Positions 56,988 through 64,000 of a stretch of 64,000 nucleotides of DNA are shown piece by piece. The stretch covers positions 1 to 64,000 of the forward strand of contig NZ_JAAOXM010000013.1 in the NCBI RefSeq assembly GCF_011605345.1. Direction: 5' to 3'. Origin of the DNA: Burkholderia sp. D-99 (GTDB lineage Bacteria > Pseudomonadota > Gammaproteobacteria > Burkholderiales > Burkholderiaceae). Each line of letters opens with the position of its first letter. Within the stretch, counting starts at the first letter, position 1. A program made the translations under genes and the position numbers. The notes under the pieces were generated by a model. The model saw only the letters and a program-made list of their open reading frames with translations, was not told where the DNA came from and searched no databases.

Positions 56988-58718
56988 ATGACGACCGCCC
57001 CGATCCGCCCCGATGCCGGCCCGCAGCACGCCGACCATTTTTCCGCGCTCGACGCGAACTCGCCGCCGCCCACGCGACGCATCGGCCTCGATGCGCTGGC
57101 CGGCCTGTCGATCGCGGGCCTGCTGATACCCGAGGCAGTCGCGTACGCGGGGCTGGCCAACCTGCCGCCGCAGGCCGGTCTCATCGCGTTGCTGTCGGGG
57201 CTCGTTGTCTATGCGCTCACCGGCAGCAGCCGGTTCGCGATCGTGTCGTCGACGTCGTCGTCAGCCGCCGTGCTCGCGGCGACCGTGCTCGCGGAGTCGG
57301 GGATGGCGCTCGCCGCGCAGCTCGCGCTCGCGGCGGCGCTCGTCGCGATGACGGGTGTGCTGTTCATCCTGGCGGGTGCCGCGCGGCTCGGCGGCATGTC
57401 GGATTTCGTCGCGCGGCCGGTGCTGCGCGGCTTCACGTTCGGCCTCGCGCTGACGATCGTCATCAAGCAGTTGCCGAAGATTCTCGCGATTTCCGTGCAG
57501 CACAGCGATGCGCCGCATGTCGCGCTCGACCTGATCTCCGGCGCGCCGCATGCGAATCTCGCGAGCGTCGTGCTCGGTGCGATCGCACTGGCGTTGCTGT
57601 TCACGCTCGGGCGGAGCTCGCGCGTGCCCGCGACGCTCGTCGTGATCGTGCTGTCGATCGCGGCCGGCTATGCGATCGACTGGCACCGATACGGCATTGC
57701 GATCGTCGGCCATATCGACTTCCGGCATATCGAATTCGGCCTGCCGACCCTCGACCGCAACGCGTGGATGCAGACCGTCGAGCTTGCGTTCGCGCTGATG
57801 CTGATCCTGTACGCGGAGTCGTACGGGTCGATCCGCAACTTCGCGCTGAAGCATGGCGACAGCGTGTCGCCGAACCGCGACCTCGTCGCGCTCGGCTGCG
57901 CGAATCTCGTGTCGGGCCTGCTGCACGGGATGCCGGTCGGTGCCGGCTATTCGGCGACCTCGGCGAACGAAGCGGCCGGCGCGCAGTCGCGCTTTGCCGG
58001 CCTGTGGGCGGCGGGCGTGGTCGCGCTGATCGTCTGGCTGCTGCTGCCGCAGCTCGCGCGCACGCCGGAGCCCGTGCTCGCGGCGATCGTGATCTTCGCG
58101 GTCAGCCACTCGCTGCATCCGTCGGTATTCCGGCCATACTGGGCCTGGCATCGCGACCGGCTCGTCGTGATCGCCGCGCTGCTCGCGGTGCTCGTGCTCG
58201 GCGTGCTGCACGGGCTGCTCGCGGCCATCGGCGTGAGCCTGCTGCTGACGCTGCGCAAGCTGTCCGAGCCGAACGTCAGCGTGCTCGGCAGGCTGCGTGA
58301 CAGCCACGACTTCGTCGACATGGCGAGCCATGCCGATGCGAAGCCGGTGCCGGGCGTGCTGATCGTGCGGCCCGAGGCGCAGCTGTTCTTCGCGAATGCG
58401 GACCGGATGCTGAACCGTGTGCGGGTGCTGATGAAGGCCGCGCCGGACACGCATACCGTGATGCTGAGCCTCGAGGAAACGCCGGACGTCGACGGCACGA
58501 CGATCGAATCGTTGCGCACGTTCGCGGCCGAATGCACGGCGCGCGGATTGCGGCTCGCGATCGTGCGGCTCAAGGTGCATGCGCTGCACGCGTTGCGCCG
58601 CGCGGCGGACGATACGCTGCACGACGACGCGATGTCGGAACTGAGCGTCGACGAGAGCCTGCAACTGCTGCGGGCCGGCATGCCGCCGGACGGCAGCGGC
58701 GGAACGACCGCCGCGTGA
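56988..58718 (+). CDS. SulP family anion transporter
   Basis: A 576-residue SulP (SLC26-like) transporter: an N-terminal membrane domain of about 12-14 helices (SIAGLLIPEAVAYAGLANLPPQAGLIA) and a C-terminal STAS domain (about 440-560, with TVMLSLEETPDVDGTTIESLRTF). The ATG at 56988 lies 7 bases after the ParB-like stop. Substrates in the family include sulfate, bicarbonate and dicarboxylates; which applies here is not visible. Confidence 0.9.
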   Translation: MTTAPIRPDAGPQHADHFSALDANSPPPTRRIGLDALAGLSIAGLLIPEAVAYAGLANLPPQAGLIALLSGLVVYALTGSSRFAIVSSTSSSAAVLAATVLAESGMALAAQLALAAALVAMTGVLFILAGAARLGGMSDFVARPVLRGFTFGLALTIVIKQLPKILAISVQHSDAPHVALDLISGAPHANLASVVLGAIALALLFTLGRSSRVPATLVVIVLSIAAGYAIDWHRYGIAIVGHIDFRHIEFGLPTLDRNAWMQTVELAFALMLILYAESYGSIRNFALKHGDSVSPNRDLVALGCANLVSGLLHGMPVGAGYSATSANEAAGAQSRFAGLWAAGVVALIVWLLLPQLARTPEPVLAAIVIFAVSHSLHPSVFRPYWAWHRDRLVVIAALLAVLVLGVLHGLLAAIGVSLLLTLRKLSEPNVSVLGRLRDSHDFVDMASHADAKPVPGVLIVRPEAQLFFANADRMLNRVRVLMKAAPDTHTVMLSLEETPDVDGTTIESLRTFAAECTARGLRLAIVRLKVHALHALRRAADDTLHDDAMSELSVDESLQLLRAGMPPDGSGGTTAA

Positions 58719-58732
58719 CGGCGCGGTGCGGC

Positions 58733-59665
58733 CTATCGCGACGGCACGGCTTCGGCTGCGCGGTCGATCACGTCGGCCACTTCCGCGGCCGTCGGCGCAT
58801 AGGCGCCTGCATGCGCACAGGCGACCGCCGCGCACGCGGCTGCATAGCGCAGATGCTCGGCGGCTGACGCATCGGGACGTGCAAGCTGGCTTGCGAGCCA
58901 GCCGCCGATGCTCGCATCGCCGCAGCCGACGGTGTCGGCAACTTCGGTCGGGAACGCGGGCTGGAACAACACGGTGTCGCGATGCAGGAGCTGCATGCCG
59001 GATGCGCCGCGCGTGACGAGCATCGTCGCGTCGGGCGCCCACGTGCGCAGTTGCGCGAGCGCGGCGGCTTCATCGAGTTCGGGAAACAGCCCGCGCAGAT
59101 CCTCGTCGGATACCTTGATCCAGTCGGCGAGCCCGGCCAGCCGGCGCAGCGTGTCGCGATACGACGGCGCGGCCATTGGCGCACGGAAGTTCGGGTCGAA
59201 CGAGATCCGCTTGCCGGCCGCCCGCGCGGCCTGCGCGACTTCGATCAGGCGCGCCGCGAGCGGCTCGCGTACGACGCCGAGCGAACCGACGTGCACGATC
59301 TCGGCCGCATCGAGTGCGCCGGCGGGCAGGTCCGCCGGATCGAACGCGAGATCGGCGCTGTTCTCGCCGATGAAGAAATAGTGGGGCGGCTGCTTCGACA
59401 CGACCATCGCGAGAAGCGGCGCGCGATCGACCTGCCGGATGAAGCGCAAGTCGAGCCCGGCGTCGGCGCTCTTGCGCATCAGCTCGTCGCCGAAGATGTC
59501 GCGGCTGACCGTGCCGGCGAAGGCCGTCGGCACGCCGAGTCGCGCCCCGACGCGCGCGACGTTCCAGCATGAGCCGCCGGCGACGCTGTGCCAGTGCTGC
59601 GCGTCGTCGCGAATGAAATCGGTCAGTGCTTCGCCGAATACGATCAGGCGGGGAAACGTCGTCAT
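58733..59665 (-). CDS. PfkB family carbohydrate kinase
   Basis: A 310-residue sugar kinase of the ribokinase/fructokinase family. It has the N-terminal FGEALTDFI and GGSCWNVARVGARLG blocks and the catalytic DTVGCGD at 244-250 (Asp250), where most members have DTTGAGD. It is the last gene of the sugar ABC operon and probably phosphorylates the imported sugar. AAGGTT precedes the ATG. Fructose is one plausible substrate. Confidence 0.88.
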   Translation of the reverse strand: MTTFPRLIVFGEALTDFIRDDAQHWHSVAGGSCWNVARVGARLGVPTAFAGTVSRDIFGDELMRKSADAGLDLRFIRQVDRAPLLAMVVSKQPPHYFFIGENSADLAFDPADLPAGALDAAEIVHVGSLGVVREPLAARLIEVAQAARAAGKRISFDPNFRAPMAAPSYRDTLRRLAGLADWIKVSDEDLRGLFPELDEAAALAQLRTWAPDATMLVTRGASGMQLLHRDTVLFQPAFPTEVADTVGCGDASIGGWLASQLARPDASAAEHLRYAAACAAVACAHAGAYAPTAAEVADVIDRAAEAVPSR

Positions 59666-59725
59666 GTCGAAACCTTGTGCCGCGGCGTTGCGCGCGGCCG
59701 TACAGCGGTTGATCCGAAAAGGCGA

Positions 59726-59768
59726 GCAGTGCGGGGCCGTCGCGCATGGCGACACGGCCCCGCACTGC
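59726..59768 (-). other. 15-bp hairpin between the binding-protein and kinase genes
   Basis: GCAGTGCGGGGCCGT and its exact complement flank a 13-base loop; on the minus strand TCGCCTTTTCGG follows. It may protect the 3' end of the abundant binding-protein message and reduce transcription of the kinase gene. Confidence 0.55.
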
Positions 59769-59793
59769 CCGGTTGCGCGGGCGGACGGCGCAA

Positions 59794-60738
59794 TCAGCGC
59801 GGCGTGCTCCAGCCCTTGTAGGTCTTCACGTTGTCGCGCGTGATGAGCATCGGCTCGATCAGGATCATCGGGTTGGCCGGCTTCTGGCCGTTCATGATGC
59901 CGTAGCCGACGTTCACGGCCTGCTGTGCCATCGACCAAGGATTCTGGCTCGACGACGCCTGCACGAGCGTGTTGGATTTGAGCGCCACTTCGATGTCGGG
60001 TGCACCATCCACCGACGTGATCACGATGCCCGGACGATTCAGCTGTTTCGCGGCGAGATCGCTGCCGATCGCCTGCGGATCGTTGATCGTGAACACCGCG
60101 TCGAGCTTCGGAAAACGCGTCAGGTAGCCCTGCATCGCATTCATCCCGCCTTCGCGCGAGCCCTTGCCGTCCTGGTCGCTCGACAGCAGCTTGATGCCCG
60201 CGTTTTTCGTGAGCACGGTCTTGCAGCCGTTGACGCGATCGATCACGGCCGACACCTGCGGGCCGTTCTCGATGATCACGTTGCCCTTGCCGTTGAGCTT
60301 CTTCGCGATGTAGTCGCATGCCAGCTCGCCGGCCTTCACGTTGTTGGTCTGCACGGTCGCGTTCGCGCCCGCTGCCGCGACGTCGACCGCGACGACCGTG
60401 ATGCCGGCCGCCTGCGCCTTCTTCACCGCCGGCTCGATCGCCTTCGGATCGGTTGCGTTGATCAGGATCATGTCGACGTGCGCGGAGATGAAGTTGTCGA
60501 TCTGCGTGAATTGCTTGTTCAGGTCGTAGTCGGCCGACACGGCCGTGACCTTCGCATTCGGGTTGATCTGCTTGGCGCGCGCCTCGGCGCCCTTGACGAT
60601 CGTGACGAAGTACGGGTTGCCGAGCGACCCGACGGTGACGCCGATCGATTTGAGCGGCTTGTCGGCCGCGTGTGCGGCGGAAGCGCCGAAGGCGAGTGCG
60701 AAGGCGATGGCGGTCAGGGCGGCTTTGTGCTTGAACAT
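59794..60738 (-). CDS. sugar ABC transporter periplasmic binding protein
   Basis: A 314-residue RbsB-like protein. The signal peptide ends in AHA at about 24. The mature protein shows the family strands IGVTVGSLGNPYFVTIVKGAE, AHVDMILINATDPKAI and AGITVVAVDV. It delivers a sugar (ribose-, fructose- or xylose-type) to the permease encoded upstream. GGAG lies before the ATG. A strong hairpin follows the gene. Confidence 0.9.
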   Translation of the reverse strand: MFKHKAALTAIAFALAFGASAAHAADKPLKSIGVTVGSLGNPYFVTIVKGAEARAKQINPNAKVTAVSADYDLNKQFTQIDNFISAHVDMILINATDPKAIEPAVKKAQAAGITVVAVDVAAAGANATVQTNNVKAGELACDYIAKKLNGKGNVIIENGPQVSAVIDRVNGCKTVLTKNAGIKLLSSDQDGKGSREGGMNAMQGYLTRFPKLDAVFTINDPQAIGSDLAAKQLNRPGIVITSVDGAPDIEVALKSNTLVQASSSQNPWSMAQQAVNVGYGIMNGQKPANPMILIEPMLITRDNVKTYKGWSTPR

Positions 60739-60821
60739 GTCGTTGTGTCTCCGTGAGGTTTGTTTGTGAACGGGTGCAGGTGAACCGGCCTGCGCCGCAA
60801 GGTTGAATCGACGGGAAGGGA

Positions 60822-61859
60822 TCAGGTGCGCGCCGAGTCGCGCTGGCGATAGCGATCGAGCGCAACGGCGCCGATGATCACGAGCCCCTTGATGATGTAC
60901 TGCCAGATGTCGGACACGCCGAGCAGCACGAGGCCGTTCGTCAATACCGCAATGATCAACGCACCGATCAGCGTGCCGACGATCGAGCCGACGCCGCCGA
61001 CGAAGCTCGTGCCGCCGAGGATCACCGCGGCGATCGCGTCGAGTTCGTACGACTGGCCGAGCTGCAGGCCGTTGGCCGCATAGAGCCGCGCGGCCGACAT
61101 CACTGCGCCGAGGCCGGCGAGCAGGCCCGACGCCGCATACACGAACAGCTGGATGGCCCGCACGTTGATGCCCGACAGGCGGGCGGCTTCCGGATTGCCG
61201 CCGACCGAATAGATGCGCATCCCGAGCACCGTGCGGCGCAGGATGAACCACGAGATCGCGATCACCGCGCACGCGATCACGACGAGCCATGGCACACCGA
61301 GGATCGTGCCGTTGCCGATGAACGCGAACGGCAACTGCGGATTGAACACGGTCGTGTCGTTGCCGATCAGGCGCGCGACGCCGCGCACGGCCGTCATCGC
61401 GCCGAGCGTGACGATGAACGGCGGCAGGCGCAGGAACGAGATCAGGCCGCCGTTGATCGCGCCGAACACGAGGCCGACGATGAGCGCGAACGGCACGCCG
61501 AGCCAGCCCCAGCCCGGAATGGTCGACGCGAGCAGTGCCGCGACGGCCGCGGCGGCGAGCACCGAGCCGACCGACAGGTCGATGCCGCCCGTCAGGATCA
61601 CGAAGGTCATGCCGGCGGCGAGGACGATGTTGATCGATGCCTGCTGCGTGACGATCGATAGGTTCTGCAGCGTGAAGAAGCCGTCGGTCAGGAAGCCGAA
61701 GCCGATGCAAAGAACCAGTAGCACCGGCAGCATGCCGGCCGTGCGGATCAGCGATTGCATGCGGGCGCGGTGATCGGTGACGCGCAACCGGGGAGTACGA
61801 TCGCCCACCGGGTGGGCCGTCGCGGAAGCGAGGTTCCGCTGCTTGGTCGGGTTGATCAT
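60822..61859 (-). CDS. sugar ABC transporter permease, RbsC-like
   Basis: A 345-residue permease with about ten helices. Family signs are LAAGMTFVILTGGIDLSVGSV, NGGLISFLRLPPFIVTLGAM and GGTSFVGGVGSIVGT. A polar lead of about 35 residues precedes the first helix, so the true start may be the internal Met at 34. It lies between the ATPase and binding-protein genes. Confidence 0.9.
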   Translation of the reverse strand: MINPTKQRNLASATAHPVGDRTPRLRVTDHRARMQSLIRTAGMLPVLLVLCIGFGFLTDGFFTLQNLSIVTQQASINIVLAAGMTFVILTGGIDLSVGSVLAAAAVAALLASTIPGWGWLGVPFALIVGLVFGAINGGLISFLRLPPFIVTLGAMTAVRGVARLIGNDTTVFNPQLPFAFIGNGTILGVPWLVVIACAVIAISWFILRRTVLGMRIYSVGGNPEAARLSGINVRAIQLFVYAASGLLAGLGAVMSAARLYAANGLQLGQSYELDAIAAVILGGTSFVGGVGSIVGTLIGALIIAVLTNGLVLLGVSDIWQYIIKGLVIIGAVALDRYRQRDSART

Positions 61860-61901
61860 TTCGGTAACCTGAATGTAAGAAGGAAATGAAAAGGTCGAGG
61901 C

Positions 61902-63455
61902 TCAGTGTGCGTCGGCGAGTTCGGCTTGCGAGCCGGTGGCGAGCGCGATGATGGCTTCCTGCGTGATGGACGTATGCGTGTGGCCGCCGAGTTCGCCCGC
62001 GATCTCGCCTTCGCGCATCACCAGCACCCGGTCGGCGACGCCGATGATCTCCGGCAGTTCGCTCGAGATCACGATCACACCCACGCCGGCCCGGGCCAGT
62101 TCGTTGATGATCCGGTAGATCTCGGATTTGGCACCGATGTCGACGCCGCGCGTCGGTTCGTCGAGGATCAGCACGCGCGGCTTCGTCTCGAGCAGGCGCG
62201 ACAGCAGCACTTTCTGCTGGTTGCCGCCCGACAGCGCGCCGACGTTGACGTTCGCGTGGGGGACGCGGATCGACAGCGACGCAATGGCGTCGCGTGCGCG
62301 CTCGGCGCCGCGCGCGAGGTCGAGCGCACCGAGCCGCGCATCGCGGTTGCAGACCGAGATGTTGATGTTGTCGCGCACGCTCATGTCGAGGAACAGGCCC
62401 TGGCGCTTGCGGTCTTCGGTCAGGTAGACGAGGCCTGCGTCGATCGCGTCGCGCGGCGAGTGCGCGCCGAACGTGCGTTCGCCCACCTTCACGTCGCCGC
62501 GCACGCGCGGTTCGGCGCCGAAGATCAGCCGTGCGAGTTCGGTGCGGCCTGCGCCGACGAGCCCCGCGATACCGAGCACTTCGCCGGCATGCAGGTCGAG
62601 GCTGCAGCCGCGCACGCGCCCGCCGTCGGCGATGTCGCGTACCGACAGCAGCAGGTGGCCCGGGTCGTACGGCGCGTGTTCCTTCTTGTAAAAGCCGGAG
62701 ATGTCGCGGCCGACCATCATCGCGACGAGACGCTCGGCCGACAGCGATGCGCGTTCGAGCGTGCCGACGTACGTGCCGTCACGCAGCACCGACACGCGGT
62801 CGGACAGCTCGTAGATCTCCGCCATCCGGTGGCTGATGTAGATGATCGCGAGCCCTTCCTCGCGCAACTGGCGGATCAGGCGGAACAGGTGTTCGGTCTC
62901 GCGCGACGACAGCGGCGTGGTCGGTTCGTCCATCACGAGGATGCGTGCGCGGGTGTGCACGGCGCGCGCAATCTCGACGAGCTGCTGCTCCGCGATCGAC
63001 AGCGTGTCGACGAGCGTGTCGGGCCCGAACGATGCGCCCAGGCGCGCGAGCACGTCTTCGCAGCCGCGCGCCATCGCCGCGCGGTCGATCGTGCCCCAGC
63101 GCCGGTTGCCGCGCCTCAGTTCGCGGCCGATGTAGATGTTTTCCGCGACGCTCAGGTTTGGCGACAGGCACAGTTCCTGGTAGATCACCGCGACGCCCGC
63201 ATCGCGTGCGGCTAGCGGGCCGTCGATGTCGATGCGTTCGCCGTCGATCAGGATCTCGCCGCCGGCATCAGCGCGGTATGCACCCGACAGGATCTTCATC
63301 AGCGTCGATTTGCCCGCGCCGTTTTCGCCCATCAGCGAATGGATCTCGCCGGGATAGACGGTCAGGCTCACGTTGTCGAGCGCACGCACAGCCGGGAACG
63401 TCTTGCTGATCCCGCGCATTTCGAGCAGCGGGCGGGGCGACTCAGATCGCGACAT
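61902..63455 (-). CDS. sugar ABC transporter ATP-binding protein, RbsA-like
   Basis: A 517-residue protein with two ABC domains. Domain 1 has Walker A GENGAGKS at 43-50, signature [15 protein letters not shown] and Walker [13 protein letters not shown]. Domain 2 has a degenerate Walker A ([10 protein letters not shown]), signature [15 protein letters not shown] and [14 protein letters not shown], as usual for sugar importers of this type. The ATG at 63455 follows a perfect AGGAGG and overlaps the end of the ROK gene by 14 bases. Confidence 0.92.
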   Translation of the reverse strand: MSRSESPRPLLEMRGISKTFPAVRALDNVSLTVYPGEIHSLMGENGAGKSTLMKILSGAYRADAGGEILIDGERIDIDGPLAARDAGVAVIYQELCLSPNLSVAENIYIGRELRRGNRRWGTIDRAAMARGCEDVLARLGASFGPDTLVDTLSIAEQQLVEIARAVHTRARILVMDEPTTPLSSRETEHLFRLIRQLREEGLAIIYISHRMAEIYELSDRVSVLRDGTYVGTLERASLSAERLVAMMVGRDISGFYKKEHAPYDPGHLLLSVRDIADGGRVRGCSLDLHAGEVLGIAGLVGAGRTELARLIFGAEPRVRGDVKVGERTFGAHSPRDAIDAGLVYLTEDRKRQGLFLDMSVRDNINISVCNRDARLGALDLARGAERARDAIASLSIRVPHANVNVGALSGGNQQKVLLSRLLETKPRVLILDEPTRGVDIGAKSEIYRIINELARAGVGVIVISSELPEIIGVADRVLVMREGEIAGELGGHTHTSITQEAIIALATGSQAELADAH

Positions 63456-64000
63456 GGTTGACCTCCTGCGAGTCGGTGCGGGCGCCCTTGAGGATGCCGG
63501 CCCGCGGGGAGAAGTTGAAATACATCGGCAGCGTGGCCGCGCCGATCGCGCCGGCGTCGGCGCCGAACGTGCCTCGAACGAGCATCGGCGTGCCGCGCGC
63601 TTCGGGCGCGGTGGCGACGAGCGCTGCGCGCAGGCGCGTCGTGACCGCGTCGAGCAGGCCCGCATCGGTGTCGGCGTCGAGCACGACCACCGGTGCATCG
63701 ACCACACACAGCACAGCGCGCAACGCCGGTGCGAGCGCGTCGACGCAATCGTCGATCCATTCGTCGACCGCGGGCAGGCCGCGAGCGATGCAAGCTTCGA
63801 GATCGGCCCGGTTGTCGACCGTCTCGCCGTGATGGCGCAGATGGCGCACGAGTGCATGCAGCGACGCACGCGCGAGCAGGATGTCCCACGGGCCGCGCGG
63901 CGGCGGCGCGGAAGCCAGCCGGCTCGGCGGCACGGGAATCACGGCGATGTCGCCCGCATTGCCGGTCAAGCCGCGCAGGCAGTCGCCGTCGATCGCGATG
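63442..64000 (-). CDS. ROK family transcriptional regulator, C-terminal part
   Basis: An open frame that runs off the right edge of the window and ends at 63442. It reads [16 protein letters not shown] near the edge, the ROK pattern of sugar kinase/repressor proteins, and ends with [17 protein letters not shown] regulators of the NagC/Mlc type usually repress adjacent sugar genes, here the ABC operon it leads. The N-terminal DNA-binding domain lies outside the window. Confidence 0.8.
   Translation of the reverse strand, partial: IAIDGDCLRGLTGNAGDIAVIPVPPSRLASAPPPRGPWDILLARASLHALVRHLRHHGETVDNRADLEACIARGLPAVDEWIDDCVDALAPALRAVLCVVDAPVVVLDADTDAGLLDAVTTRLRAALVATAPEARGTPMLVRGTFGADAGAIGAATLPMYFNFSPRAGILKGARTDSQEVNHVAI

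Noticed and set aside
58733-60865. A single 710-codon frame covering the kinase and the binding-protein gene.
   Set aside because: The upstream half is a wrong-frame reading of the binding-protein gene. The kinase starts at its own ATG at 59665 with a ribosome-binding site.

Overview
The window is about 66 percent GC, contiguous and gene-dense. Its gene content and order point to chromosome 1 of a Burkholderia, most likely of the Burkholderia cepacia complex. Three things suggest this: a second Hfq with a long Gly/Arg tail (Hfq2), a tad/flp pilus cluster beside it, and a sucAB-lpdA/typA/rimP-nusA-infB neighbourhood. This is inference from content and order; no database was searched. No rRNA, tRNA, CRISPR array, prophage or intact insertion sequence was found. 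The only transposase-like genes are two short proteins carrying just the N-terminal domain of an IS5-type transposase.

Layout. 1-3.7 kb: a small exported protein, a mini-transposase protein, and a LysR regulator with an aminotransferase. 4-6.9 kb: scpB and rluB, both with long low-complexity extensions. 7-13.7 kb: the rimP-nusA-infB-rbfA-truB translation/transcription operon behind a strong promoter and a terminator-like leader. 13.8-18.8 kb (minus): a MarR-controlled tripartite drug efflux operon. 19-20.9 kb: typA with a terminator-like leader hairpin. 21.2-27 kb: the 2-oxoglutarate dehydrogenase genes sucA-sucB-lpdA, followed by zapE and the second mini-transposase protein. 28.9-34.5 kb (minus): a DUF2147 protein, then an apparent operon of two tandemly duplicated repeat-rich lipoproteins and a TpsB-type outer-membrane transporter. 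34.5-35.1 kb: an AT-rich, dyad-rich non-coding region that divides this operon from the pilus genes. 35.1-48.3 kb: flp, tadV, tadE, cpaB, cpaC, tadZ, tadA, tadB, tadC, tadD, a DUF3613 protein, a TadG-like protein and a sigma-54 activator. 48.3-50.3 kb: a DUF2968 protein, hfq2 and an Asp/His-rich exported protein. 50.3-54 kb (minus): a TetR regulator of PsrA type, a fadD acyl-CoA ligase and a DUF1571 protein. 54.2-58.7 kb: an MFS transporter, a GNAT acetyltransferase, a ParB-like protein and a SulP transporter. 58.7-64 kb (minus): a sugar operon of ROK regulator (cut by the window edge), ABC ATPase, permease, binding protein and PfkB kinase.

How the parts work together. The centre is housekeeping: ribosome maturation, translation initiation, the TCA cycle and cell division. 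Around it are surface and stress modules. The best candidate for an undescribed system is the minus-strand operon at 29.5-34.5 kb. It couples two collagen-like, 25-residue-repeat lipoproteins to a TpsB pore with no classical TpsA partner in view, and is transcribed divergently from the Flp pilus cluster across a shared regulatory region. Also worth a look are the rimP leader, where two copies of TGGGCG compete for one terminator strand, the altered Sm2 motif of Hfq2, and a PsrA-like operator upstream of the TetR-fadD genes.
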